64,000 nucleotides of DNA from positions 156,305,080 to 156,369,079 of the forward strand of contig NC_080572.1 in the NCBI RefSeq assembly GCF_030247185.1, written 5' to 3'. Under the pieces are notes generated by a model. The model was not told where the DNA came from, ran no database searches, and saw only the letters and a program-made list of their open reading frames with translations. Made by a program: the position numbers and the translations under genes. Source of the DNA: Malaya genurostris. Its lineage: Eukaryota > Arthropoda > Insecta > Diptera > Culicidae. This document shows, piece by piece, positions 22,962 through 34,439 of this stretch; within the stretch, counting starts at the first letter, position 1; every line of letters begins with the position of its first letter.

Positions 22962-24128
22962 TTATGATGCCCCAGGAAGTGCTGGGTACTCCTTATCATC
23001 TCTCAGTTTTTTTAAACCAGGAGGCGTTTGCTTCGGTTTTGAGTCAGCACTTTTCGTTTTTGTTTGATCATTTTGTAACGAAGAGGACATTCTGAGGCCT
23101 TTACGAGGAAGCTTTGGAGAAGCCAGATTTTGTCTTTTCCTGCTTCCTTCAACCTGCGTATAGGAAGGTCCTTCGCCTGGGTCGTCAGAGGTATTCTCTT
23201 CAACTGACAAGAGTGCAAACGGGTTCTCAGGGTGCGATGGAGTTGTTCTTTTTAGGATTTCCGCGTAAGAACGTTTAGAACGTTCTTTCACGGATCGCTT
23301 CAATTTCTCCGCACGCTGTATGTACGCAGTAGCAACACTTTTCCGCTGTTCTTCTGCAGAGATCGGCCTGATGGGTCTCTCCACATTTGCCGCATCGCAG
23401 CTTGTTGCAACAATAGGTTGCCGTATGCCCTAGCTGTTTGCAGCTTGTACAGTGCATTACTCGTGGTACATACAGCCGACCAGGTAGACGAACTCCACTC
23501 ACTACCAAATAATTTGGAAGTGCAGATCCGGCAAAAGTCACGCGAAACAAGTCCGATTGGTAAAATTTACCATCGATCGATTTGGAGTGCAATTGCTTGC
23601 ACTCCAAAATTTTCACTGGCTGAAGGTCGGGGTTTTTGAAACGGCCTACCCCGTCCTTCATCAGATTTTCGATCGTCAGACTTTCGTCACGGACCACACC
23701 GTCGATCTCCACCACATGAGACGGGACGTACACGCGGTACTCCTTCGTGAACGACTCGCTGGTAGCAATCCCGTTTGCTTGCTTCAGGTCGGACACAACA
23801 ACGCGTAACTTGTAGATTTTACTGCCGAGTAATGTTTTGTCAGGTCCCGGGCAATATTCAGGACTCTGAGAGGCTTTGATTTGGGTGATTTGGGCCGGAA
23901 GTATACCACCCACGGACCCCCCGGGCCATCGTCTTGATAAACTTTTCGACGAGGTGGCAATATCTCAGAGGGAGATGGAGGCATCGGAGAGGGAGATGGT
24001 ATCGGAGGGGGAGATGGTATCGGAGGGGGAGATGGCGGCATCTCGGATTCAGACTCGGTTTCTAAACGTTCTTCGTTTATTGAACCTTCGCCTTCTTCCG
24101 AGACAACCCCATTGTCATCAATATCCAT
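22962..24128 (-). pseudogene. I-clade LINE ORF1 (nucleic-acid-binding gag-like protein), frameshifted
   Basis: Starts at the ATG at 24128 with an acidic and proline-rich N-terminus (MDIDDNGVVSEEGEG, then PPS/PIP repeats). A frame change near 23900 leads into a ~200-residue block ending in CCHC-type knuckles: CTSCKQLGHTATYC, CGKCGETHQADLC, then CCYC. A second frame change near 23330 interrupts the third knuckle and leads to the basic, serine-rich tail ending at 22962. LINE ORF1 proteins of this type coat the element RNA. Two frameshifts make this copy non-functional. Confidence 0.8.
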
Positions 24129-24500
24129 ATTTTAAGTACGGGAGAAAAGAGTCTCCCGCACTTGTAATAAGAATTAAAAACAAAAGTGAAAAAGAAAATA
24201 TATAAATAGAAAAAGTAAAAAGAAAATGATAGAAAAAACACTTAACGGTCATACTGTTAGGTGAGTTGATCTTTCACTCCTCCTTTGTGGCTCAGTGTGA
24301 CCTTGACTCAGGATTGTACGGCTGTGATGCGGGTAGCAAACAATGGATGGATCTCCGCTGCTGTCCGAGTATAGCATAATAGCTGTCGATACCGCCGGTG
24401 CACAGGTAGAACTCACTTGCGGGGATGCTACTTTTTATCACTATGGTGTAATGCCTATACTACAGCCTTTGCTGTGATAGGCACCTTCGTTTTGCAGATG

Positions 24501-26975
24501 TCGATTGTAAGAAAAACGCGTGTGTTCACTTCGAACATTCGGTTACGAATGTGAATCGATGTTACGCAGCGTGTCAGATCAATGTTGTATTAGAAATATA
24601 GCAATAGAATGATAAATTGCTGGACGTTAAAAAATTCAAATGACAGTGGCATTCAATTTACATTTAATTTTACAGGTGATTTAATCCCACATATGATGCA
24701 ATTCATTAAGACTTAAGGTGAAATGTAGCGGAATGCGAAAATCGTGTTTTTTATCAATTATTCAAAAACAAGACCGATTTTCGAAAAACCAAAAACACAC
24801 AGTGCTGCCACTATAAACATTTATTACAAATGAGATTGAAAAAAATTGAAACATTCTCTGAAAATTTTTATTTTGTTTAGTGAGCTAAAATTCTGATTTT
24901 CTTTATACTTGGCATCATTGCTCGCGTACCCTGCAAAAGTCGAAAAGTAAGTGTACCAATTTTTATATTATTAAAACTCTTTACTTTATAATCAAAAAAT
25001 GATCAAGAAATTGTATACTTATTTTGATTCGCATGGAAATTGATCAACATGTTCTGAAACACCTCCGAAAAAAATTACTGCTACTATTACTAAATTCTTG
25101 AAAGTTTGTATAAGGTGGGACGAAGAAATGATTGAAAATCTAACTGACATAAATGCAAACTCAATTTATCATAGTTTCGGGAATTTACATTTAAAATCTG
25201 TATACCAATTTCACAGCTTTCTATCTTCCACAATCGGTTCATTTATTTCTTATCCTTCCAAAATACTTTTTTGATAACTCTATTTTAGAAAACAATACTG
25301 TAATTGTGCAAACTGGTCCTAGACAAAGACAGAGTAACAACGCAAGTGCAGTCTCAAATACTAATGCTTCTACCTTGCCTTATTATTTTAGTTATCACCA
25401 AATGTCATTTTATTCTGCATATTCCAACTCATCTTTTTGAAATATTTTTTATTGTAATAAGAATTACTTTCAAATTGAAGATTTGAATTGGATGTTCAAT
25501 CACAAGTGATGACTTTTCATCCCTATTATAAGCATGACTTGGTTATTACCATTAGTACATCATTTGCTTCCGCACTTCTTTGATTTTTTTGTAAGGAAAA
25601 TTGTAAACCTTCTTGTAATGTGTAATGGAAAAAAAGAATTTATATACTAACATACTAACTAATGCAAAGAGTAGATCGATTCAATTGAAGATTGCATCGA
25701 TTTTTGGCGGAATTTGCTTATAATATTATGTGACATTACATCTAATAGTTCTATTGTTGTGAGTCTGTTTAACGTATTTGTACTAAACAAGAGAGGGTAC
25801 TTCTGAATTTTATTCTGAATGCTTCAAAGCTTTTCCTTACTGGTGAACAATAACTTCGCCAGATTGGAGATTTCTGACAACCAATATTAGATTAAAAGAT
25901 AGATTAAAAAGATCAGAAGTGAAAATATCATACAAGATTGGAGCTACACTCGAACATTGAGGATTTCCTGTTCGCACGGGTAGCAATTTATATTTACAAT
26001 TCTGCTAACTAGCCCGGAGAGAACCAAAAAATAACCAGAATGGTGTTGATTATGAAATATTTTGTTCATTCCGGTTATTTTACCCACACTTTTACAGAAC
26101 ATGTTATAGATTTTGGTTCCCTATCACAAAAAATAGATCGATATCTTGTGAGTGTTTGAAAATCGCCATTAAAAAATTCATTTTGTCACCAGTGCATTGG
26201 AATGGAAAATATTCTCCAGCGATAAATTAGATTCCATGTGTGGTATACTTTAGTATTGAAAGAAGGTAGTTCGATGTTTAATTTGCGTTTGGACAAAAAT
26301 GAGAACTCGAACCCATTCCAGTAATCCTATCAAATCGATGCACCACATAATGTGGGTTGCTTTTCTATTTCACATTTGGTTTAAGGAATGTTTTAGTCAC
26401 AATAGCAATATGAATTCTGTGAATATTGAAAAAAATATAAAATTCATCTTCACACAGTTTTAAAGGTCGAGCATTTCAATTTAAAATATTCAAATAATCA
26501 TATAACACCATTGTTCAGTTATAAATTCACAACAATATTCTTCGCAAACTGCCATCCATTATGAAATGCTTCGAAAAGTTGTGAAGTTGATTTCATTTCA
26601 ATAATCGTTTGAAAAAGCTCACTTTTTATAGTTAAACCATTTTATTGTCCGTTGTATTTCCTAAAAAAACTTCGTTAAAAGTAGCAAATGGCATTGAAGG
26701 ATCGGTTGTAGATAATTTTCTACAGGTCACGTTGGCGTAATTGACATCAGATAAAGAAGATGACGTGGCAGATTAACCGGTCAATATCATGTTTTCCTTG
26801 AAAAGCAAAGTGCATTAGAAGATGATGTTTAAGGCATACCTGTTTTTAATGTATATTGGAAGAAATGAACTCGTTGGAAGATTGAGGCGTTGGAGTTGTT
26901 GATTTTCAAGTATATTCTGTACATTTGAAGTCGTTGAATTGACTCGTTGTGGTCAAAGGGAACGAGTGTTCAATC
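24501..26975. other. Anonymous AT-rich DNA
   Basis: No ORF over about 60 codons with a recognisable product, no RNA gene and no clear repeat boundary. A short TTAAGGTGAAATGTAGCG near 24715 matches the module at 62.72 kb, so part may be old repeat. Confidence 0.4.
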
Positions 26976-27718
26976 ATTTAGGGGTTAGCCAAATTTTGTG
27001 CTAGGGCACATAACCGTTTTTATTATTTTTACGTTTCGTCTTTGACTCATCAGTGCAGAGCAGTTCAAATTGAATTGCTTAGTGCTAAACTCGGCAGTTC
27101 AATTTGAACCGCTAAGCAGACTTAAAGTTTCTGCTATTTACAGAACACTTTTTGTTTTGCAACGGAGTGCAATGTCTTTCCTGACGTGCCGAACGAAAAC
27201 GTGTTTTTGACTATTTCTGGCCGATGCAGGTTTGGTCATTTAGGGATTAGCCAAATTTTGTTCTAGGGCACATAACCGTTTTTCTTATTTTTACGTTTCG
27301 TCTTTGACTCATCAGTGCAGAGCAGTTCAAATTGAACTGCTTAGTGCTAAGCTCGGCAGTTTAATTTGAACCGCTAAGCAGACTTAAAGTTTCTGCTATT
27401 TACAGAACACTTTTTGTTTTGCAACGGAGTGCAATGTCTTTTCTGACGTGCCGAACGAAAACGTGTTTTCGACTATTTCTGGCCGATGCAGGTTTGGTCA
27501 TTTAGGGGTTAGCCAAATTTTGTGATAGGGCACATAACAGTTTTTATTATTTTTACGTTTCGTCTAAAAAAACGGTTATGTGCTCTAGCACAAAATTTGG
27601 ATAACCCCTAAATGACCAAACCTGCATCAGCCAGAAATAGTCGGAAACACGTTTTCGTTCGACACGTCACAAAAGACATTGCACTCCGTTGCAAAACATA
27701 AAGTGTTCTGTAAATCAA
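26976..27718. repeat. 261-bp direct repeats ending in an inverted partial copy (foldback)
   Basis: The segment starting CATTTAGGGGTTAGCCAAAT begins at 26976, 27237 and 27498, a period of 261 bp; two units are complete and the third is cut at about 27565. From 27566 to 27718 the sequence is the inverse complement of the unit around the same junction (AAAACGGTTATGTGCTC and so on). Each unit contains CAGTTCAAATTGAACTGC-like palindromes. Related pieces lie at 2160-2250 and 36240-36650. Confidence 0.9.
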
Positions 27719-28189
27719 ACCTTTAGCGTTGTACAAAGGATACAAAGAAGATCGATTACATCATCCTGTTGGTAGTCGTTTGCATTGGAGCAAAATACAA
27801 CGGAAAATGGACAACAATGTGGAACATTATGCAAAATCAACCCTTCTAATGGTTCTAAATGTTACCTAAAAAACGATAAAGATTACTTCTTTGTAAATCG
27901 AAAATTAAAATTATCAGTGTAGTGCAAAGCTAAGATAATTTTATCAGTTTTTTGCAATTTTCACAGTTCTAAATTCGCAACAGTGTTTAAAATCGTTTAT
28001 ATCCCATCAGTGTTTGATATCTTAGAAAATTATACAATTTGGCTCTTCTGGGATGCCTGAAATTAATCCCGTACAGCATTTTGACAGATCTTTTACTAAA
28101 ATATTGAAATCCGAAATGAAATAATCGACATCAAAATTCTCTAATGTGCCATTTAGAACCATAATTTTATACCCAAAGAATTATACGAA
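27719..28189. other. No recognised feature
   Basis: AT-rich DNA between the foldback repeat and the element at 28.2 kb. Nothing recognisable. Confidence 0.4.
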
Positions 28190-28748
28190 ATTTTACTTCA
28201 CTCTACTGTATATGGCCCATTTTTCAACCAGCTGTAGTTTGTAGTAAACTTTCTGCTGATTTGCTATATAAAATGCATAGCACCGACTCAGAAGCCATTC
28301 ATTTCGAATTTAGCTGTCGTTGTCATCGTGTTGATTATGGTGCGATCGAGGAATCTCCAATCGAAATACAAAGCTTGCTACCGCAAGTGGAAAAAGCAGG
28401 AGACTCCAACAGAACACATATCAGTTTCGCATTCACGGACGTTATCGTTGGGAAGTCAATGGTATCCATCGGAATTTAAACTAAACTCGTCACTCTCCAT
28501 CACGAACGCCTTCATAAAAGGTTCTTTTCAGAACCACCATTATTTCATCATAAGGAACTATACTGGTTATTTCGTAATATTTGTGTGTCAGAATGTTTAA
28601 TGTAACTAATATGTACTGTAGTTTAGGGGCAAAACTTGCACAATTCACACTATCGATCAAATCATTTATATTCGGAAGTATAAGGTAAAAGTGTCAGTTT
28701 TATTCGTATTTACGACATCCAGTTATGTATCTGACATTACACACCTGT
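28190..28748 (+). mobile_element. TGTCGTGAATACGA-family element, one end and TATA cassette only
   Basis: CGTATTTACGACATCCAGTT at about 28708 is the family end also seen at 33.9 kb, preceded by the same 150-bp approach (GTTTAATGTAACTAAT at 28598, TTGCACAATTCA at 28635). At 28261 TTGCTATATAAAATGCATAG is a good TATA box, followed 70 bp later by an ATG opening a basic frame MVRSRNLQSKYKACYRKWKK that is conserved at 60086. The opposite end was not found. A 129-bp hairpin (28820-28948, arms AGATCTGGTGTTATC) lies just outside. Confidence 0.6.
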
Positions 28749-28819
28749 ACTTTTTTTTATTGTGAATTTTCAAAGCTATGCGTTTTTTTTGTTTTGTCTT
28801 AGAATTGCGTGTCACTTGG

Positions 28820-28948
28820 AGATCTGGTGTTATCCCGATTTTTTTTCGAGATTTTCAGTTTTAAGACATTTGACATTTTCGATTTCGGAAATCTCAGTCT
28901 TAAAGTCGATTTTTTCAAACAAATTATTGTCGAGATAACACCAGATCT
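28820..28948. repeat. Small hairpin, 15-bp inverted arms
   Basis: AGATCTGGTGTTATC at 28820-28834 is repeated in inverse at 28934-28948. Inside, TTTTCGAGATTTTCAG and TTTCGGAAATCTCAG suggest more imperfect pairing. It could be a MITE remnant; no target duplication is evident. Confidence 0.6.
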
Positions 28949-29041
28949 TGATGTTTCATGAATTTTCAGACATTCGACAACAAGAAAATTTATCTATAGT
29001 TGTGTGTTTTTACGAGAATAGTTTTGTGTCTTTACTAGTTA

Positions 29042-29929
29042 ACAGATCGGCTGAAAAGTTCGTATCGTTTCTATGAGAGGGCGCCACTACAATTAAATCC
29101 ATACCATTTTCAGTTAGTACCAACCTTCAAAAGATACGTGTATAAATTTAACAGCTGTCTGATTATTAGTTTGTGAGATATTGCATTTTGAGTTGGAGCT
29201 ACTTTTGTTATTGTAAAAAAAATGGAAAAAAGGAATTTCGTGTGTTGATGAAACACTACTTTTTGATGAAAAAAAGTGCCGCCGATACCAAAAAATGGCT
29301 TGATGAGTGTTATCCAGACTCTGCACCGGCGAAGCAACAATTCGTAAGTTTGCAAAATTTCGTACTGGTCATATGAGCACCGAAGACGATGAACGCAGTG
29401 GACGTCCAAAAGAGGCTGTTACCGATGAAAACGTGAAAAAAATCCACAAAATGATTTTCAATGACCGTAAAGTGAAGTTGATCGAGATAGCCCTAAAGAT
29501 ATCAAAGGAACGTGTTGAACATATTATTCACGAATATTTGGATATGAGAAAGCTTTGTGCAAAATGGGTGCCGCGTGAGCTCACAATCGATCAAAAACAA
29601 AAACGAATTGATGATTCTGAGCAGTGTTTGGAGCTGTTATATCGAAATAAAACCGATTTTTTTTTCGTCGATATATAACAATGGACGAAACATGGCTCCA
29701 TCACTTCACTCCGGAGTCCAATCGACAGTCAGCTGAGTGGACTGCACGCGATGATGAATAGGTAATCGCAGAAAGGACAAATCGTACTACAAAAATGGTA
29801 TCGAAAAGTTGGAAGATCGCTATAATCGCTGTATCGCCTCTGATGGCAATTATGTTGAATAATAAAAACGAATTTTGGCAAAAAAATGTGTGTTTCTTTT
29901 AAACGATACGAACTTTTCAGCCGAACTGT
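29042..29929 (+). mobile_element. mariner element, irritans subfamily, internally deleted
   Basis: Terminal inverted repeats of about 28 bp (ACAGATCGGCTGAAAAGTTC at the left, its complement with one change at the right) are flanked by TA (29040-29041 and 29930-29931). The element is 888 bp, against about 1.3 kb for intact mariners. The coding remnant is very close to irritans-subfamily transposases such as the horn fly/Himar group. It could still be moved in trans because both ends are present. Confidence 0.9.
29221..29872 (+). pseudogene. mariner transposase remnant
   Basis: Frame-corrected blocks: the N-terminal DNA-binding part with AADTKKWLDECYPDSAPAK, then (after a frame change near 29335) FRTGHMSTEDDERSGRPKEA, VTDENVKKIHKMI, YLDMRKLCAKWVPRELT and RIDDSEQCLELL. 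A TAA and frame change near 29678 precede TMDETWLHHFTPESNRQSAE, which carries the first catalytic Asp. At about 29757 the sequence jumps to the last ~35 codons (YYKNGIEKLEDRYNRC). The middle third, with the second Asp and the third (D34D) position, is deleted. Inactive. Confidence 0.9.
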
Positions 29930-29980
29930 TACATGGTTTTTAACGCGGATTTCCGTAACATAGTTTTTTTTGTGCGGTAG

Positions 29981-30205
29981 GGTAACAGAGGTATTTTGGC
30001 CCGCTTTAGGATTGATTTTATTTTGGCCCACTTAGTAAAAATATCCATCAAATGTTGTAATATCTTCGAAAACTCCTTCCGCAATAGGTAATTTAATGTG
30101 ATTAGCTTCGAATTGGTGCAACATGGGTTACCTAACATCGATTAAATCCATAAAGTTTGTTAAGTGGGCCAAAATATATGAAGTGACCAAAATACCTCTG
30201 TTACC
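29981..30205. mobile_element. 225-bp MITE with 21-bp inverted ends
   Basis: GGTAACAGAGGTATTTTGG at 29981 and CCAAAATACCTCTGTTACC ending at 30205 are inverted copies. An inner pair (TTTTGGCCCACTTAG and TTAAGTGGGCCAAAAT) extends the pairing. No autonomous relative or clear target duplication seen. Confidence 0.7.
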
Positions 30206-31398
<1,193 letters not shown>

Positions 31399-32084
31399 CT
31401 GGCTGTGCACACACTATAGAAAAGCTTCTCTAACCAAAATCCTAAAGTCCCATAGTCATGTTCAATTCAACTCAGTTCGTCGAAAACAAAAAAAAACTAG
31501 TATAGTCTTTTATCTTAGAATATTGGAGCCTCAATAATTAGAGTTGGAAATGAGTATCCAAGATACTTGGATGTAAGACATAACTCTGTCCGATGATTTG
31601 ACGAATCCCGGGTAGAGGTGAATTGCAAACCAATAACAATTTTTTTGTCGTGAATACGACTTACTTTACTATGGGGCGCCTTTTCAAAATTTACCCTCTG
31701 AGAGAGTGATAAGTTTTTGATCGTGAATATCTTCTGTTGTATCTAATGAATCAACATAATTCTTGCAACATGCCATCGGAAATATGATCACAATTTTATG
31801 ATAAAATTTTCAGTTGTGTGACATAATCTTAAATAGTTCAAAATTAAACTTTTTTTAAATGTTTGGTACAAACGAGTGTCAAAGAGGATAATTCATATGG
31901 CGCGTTTGCCTTTCTCGTATTTTGGAAGCTCATAGCTCAGTGATCTGTAGAAGGATTTGTATAATCTAACTACCAATAGAATCGAAAATTTTCAACTTGA
32001 ACGTGTATTGCAACAACATTGAAGTTTTTCAATAGTATACTATTGAAAAACCTGTTTGATTTAACCCATGACAGCACCAGCCAA

Positions 32085-32140
32085 TCAGAACGCGAGATGT
32101 CTGCATCTATACAAGAGCATCCATATAAAAGTTGAGTGCT
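32085..32140 (+). promoter_or_regulatory. CCAAT + TATA promoter-like site
   Basis: AGCCAATCAGAACGCG at about 32089 is followed 45 bp later by CATCCATATAAAAGTTGAG (TATAAAA at about 32133). The spacing resembles a histone-type RNA polymerase II promoter. No intact ORF follows. It may be a duplicated histone promoter, since GTCTCACTGTTTCCCGTTCT occurs both downstream of it (32213) and at 33178. Confidence 0.45.
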
Positions 32141-32811
32141 TCATATTTCCTACCATTTGCTGAACATCTGTTCCCGAAACAAGACACACGAGAGCAACAT
32201 CGTGGACCTGTCGTCTCACTGTTTCCCGTTCTGCGTACAGGAAAGGAATTCTGAAAGGCAGCCGAAAATTCCAGCAAATTCAAATAGCGCTTTTAAGTGC
32301 TAAAAATAATCATAAAGAATTAGTTGAATTTTATCGCTTTCCTACCATTTTCCGAGCAACTGTTGCCGAAACAAGGCACACACGAGAAGTTAAATTTATT
32401 TGCACCGTCACTAACACATTCAATTACGAACGGCAATGCGAAAGAGGAAGTGATGATGTTGAATACATCTCTATACTAGTACACAAATATGCCGTGCGAA
32501 AGAGTTGCCACGTACAGATCAATATGTATTTTTTTTTGTCGTGAAATCTTTAGTATGGGGCGCTTTTTGATCATGATATCTAACACATTCAATTACGACA
32601 GGACAGTAACGCTGTCTCGCAATACGAAACAGAAAATTTTGATTTAGAAACATCTTTATACTAGTATACTTTATACAAATTATTAGAACAAATGTTTTCA
32701 CTTGATTTGCGCATTCTACTTTCTAGGCGTATCAGAACTGGCTAAATTTAAAGCAATCCTAAATATTTCTTTATCACAGTTATGTGGTCGTCCTGAAAAG
32801 GACGGGGTTTT

Positions 32812-33095
32812 CAACTCCTCGTCGTTACGGATGGACAGCTGCAGATGGCGAGGGATGATTTTCGTTTTCTTGTTGTCGCGGGCAGCATTACCAGCCAATT
32901 CCAACACTTCGGCAGCCAAGTACTCCATCACTGTCGCCAGATAGACCGGTGCACCGGCACCGACACGCTCTGCGTAGTTTCCCTTCCGGAGCAGACGATG
33001 GAGATTTTGCCAACTGGGAACTGCAGACCAGCACGGTTCGAGCGGGACTTTGCCTTGCCCTTAATTGTTCCTCCTGTGTGCGTGTTTCCGCGTGA
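32812..33095 (-). pseudogene. Histone H2A pseudogene
   Basis: The minus strand reads GKAKSRSNRAGLQFPVGK, then after a 1-base frame change near 33000 HRLLRKGNYAERVGAGAPVY, then YLAAEVLELAGNAARDNKK and IIPRHLQLSIRNDEEL. This is core histone H2A, residues about 13-95, with the histone fold and acidic-patch residues still readable. The start codon is lost (the first ~10 codons are scrambled) and the frame is broken in the alpha-1 region. After NDEEL the sequence switches to unrelated KTPSFSGRP, removing the docking domain and tail. A TATA box lies upstream at 33166-33180 on the same strand. A canonical H2A is about 124 residues with no intron; this copy cannot make it. Identity is certain; non-function is nearly so. 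Confidence 0.93.
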
Positions 33096-33165
33096 AAATT
33101 CCACAAGAAGCTGTTAACCGTTAGACAGCCAGTTCAGTATTACTGACTGCCGCACTACTAGCTCT

Positions 33166-33237
33166 CTCTTTTATATAGTCTCACTGTTTCCCGTTCTGTG
33201 AAGGGGAGGTCCGTACACCGCTACCAGTATAAATTGA
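33166..33237. promoter_or_regulatory. Divergent H2A-H2B promoter remnant
   Basis: Minus-strand ACTATATAAAAGAGAG (33166-33180) faces the H2A relic about 70 bp away. Plus-strand AGTATAAATTG (about 33226-33236) faces the H2B start about 75 bp away. The two TATA boxes are about 55 bp apart and back to back, as in insect histone clusters. Confidence 0.6.
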
Positions 33238-33308
33238 AATGTGATGTGAGAAATAGCGTCATTTGAGTTAAAGCAGCTACTCTGTACGTACGAGACACCG
33301 TCAGAACG

Positions 33309-33338
33309 ATGGCACCGTAAACAGGTAGAAAAGCAGAT
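33309..33338 (+). pseudogene. Histone H2B, first ~10 codons only
   Basis: ATGGCACCGTAAACAGGTAG reads M-A-P-stop-T-G-R-K-A, close to the insect H2B start M-A-P-K-T-S-G-K-A with the Lys codon AAA changed to TAA. It lies 210 bp from the H2A start on the opposite strand, with its own TATA box (CAGTATAAATTGA, about 33225-33237). This is the usual divergent H2A-H2B arrangement. The sequence then diverges into the ACCGTCACTAACAC module. The match is short, so the call leans on context. Confidence 0.55.
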
Positions 33339-33469
33339 TTGTACCGTCACTAACACATTCAATTACGAACGACAGTGCGAAAGCGAATGTTGAACACATT
33401 TTTATACTAGTATGGGACCGTGTAAAAATATGCCATGCGAAACAGGGTTGCCATATAAACAGGTTAATC

Positions 33470-33512
33470 TCTTTTATTATTATTATTATTATGATTATTA
33501 TTATTATTATTT

Positions 33513-33549
<37 letters not shown>

Positions 33550-33557
33550 TATTATTA
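33470..33557 (+). repeat. (TTA)n microsatellite
   Basis: About 88 bp of TTA repeats with a few substitutions, inside the histone-carrying element. Confidence 0.95.
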
Positions 33558-33950
33558 GAATAACTCTTGCATACCGAAGATCGTCGATACATTTCAGACC
33601 AGCCCATTGCAATTGTCTCGTACTGAAATTTCGAGAAGAATCAGATATCTTCGAACTTTGTAGCATCAATAAAAATAAACTACAAATTTGTCGTACCTAG
33701 CCTGCTATATTAGCAAATTATAAAAGAATTGTTTCAAGTTTGGAATATATAGTTGTAGAATAGTAGCTGTTTAATGTAACTAATCTGTATTTTAATGTAG
33801 GTGCATCGCTTCAAACTCTATTAGTGAAAAAGAGGAAAGCTTGCACAATTCATACAATCAATCAACTAACTGATATTCGGAAAAGTGATGGGAGCGTATC
33901 AGTTTTTTCGTATTCACGACATCCAGTTATGTCTCTGACATTACCCACCC

Positions 33951-34439
33951 ACCTTTTTTTTATTAAAACCAATCATCTCAATGGGAGAAAATTATTATTC
34001 AGTTTGAAATTACATTTAAAATATCAAAAATCATAACAAAGTCTGCATGATACAAAATACAAAATTCTTTCATAGTAATATCAAAGCAAGAACAAAATGT
34101 TCATAGAAGACGAATTTTCCACTTATATATTCTAGCTTTTAAAATAAAATAATGTCTTTAGCATTTCTCTTATCTGATTCTGATGTAGTTTACTCCATAG
34201 TATTTTATTTGAAGATAGAGCTATTGGATCAATAATAATCAATAATAACAGATGTTGTACAATTTCTTGATTCTTTCGATGAAATATCAAGAAAATATCA
34301 AGTAACGCTAAAATAGCACAGAAATATCAAGACAAGACACGATGGTAAAATTTGTTATTATTTTGATCTTTGTTTGCTATTTATATCTACCCGTGATCTC
34401 ATTAGTTTATCTGCAAAACCGAATTCTTACATAATCTGT
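33951..34439. other. No recognised feature
   Basis: AT-rich DNA. GATCTTTGTTTGCTATTT at about 34363 recurs near 39341, suggesting an undefined low-copy repeat. Confidence 0.4.

Larger units (their letters stand above)
18775..24500 (-). mobile_element. I-clade LINE with RNase H, near full length but inactive
   Basis: On the minus strand the order is leader (24500-24129), ORF1 with CCHC knuckles, ORF2 endonuclease, reverse transcriptase, RNase H and a cysteine/histidine-containing C-terminal segment, then a 3-prime region to about 18775. RNase H downstream of the reverse transcriptase is a hallmark of the I group (mosquito relatives such as MosquI are known; my placement is by architecture only). 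End points are approximate, since I found no convincing target duplication. It is interrupted by a 156-bp MITE at 20470-20625. Confidence 0.75.
31647..33950. mobile_element. TGTCGTGAATACGA-ended element carrying a histone H2A-H2B relic (2.3 kb)
   Basis: The left end TTGTCGTGAATACGACTTAC begins at about 31647 and the right end TCGTATTCACGACATCCAGT lies at about 33915-33935, i.e. inverted TGTCGTGAATACGA motifs. These are the same ends, including neighbouring sequence, as in the elements at 12.1/15.9, 28.7, 51.8-53.0 and 54.1 kb. Between them lie a TATA/CCAAT promoter-like stretch (32090-32140), three copies of an ACCGTCACTAACACATTCAA module (about 32399, 32575, 33344), the H2A pseudogene, a divergent promoter, the H2B start and a (TTA)n tract. 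No transposase. That the ends define a mobile unit is an inference from the shared ends with different interiors. Confidence 0.65.

Noticed and set aside
26976..27718. CRISPR-like array
   Set aside because: Units are 261 bp and continuous, with no short repeat-spacer pattern; also a eukaryotic genome context.
32702..33117. Plus-strand ORFs over the histone region
   Set aside because: Antisense shadows of the H2A relic.
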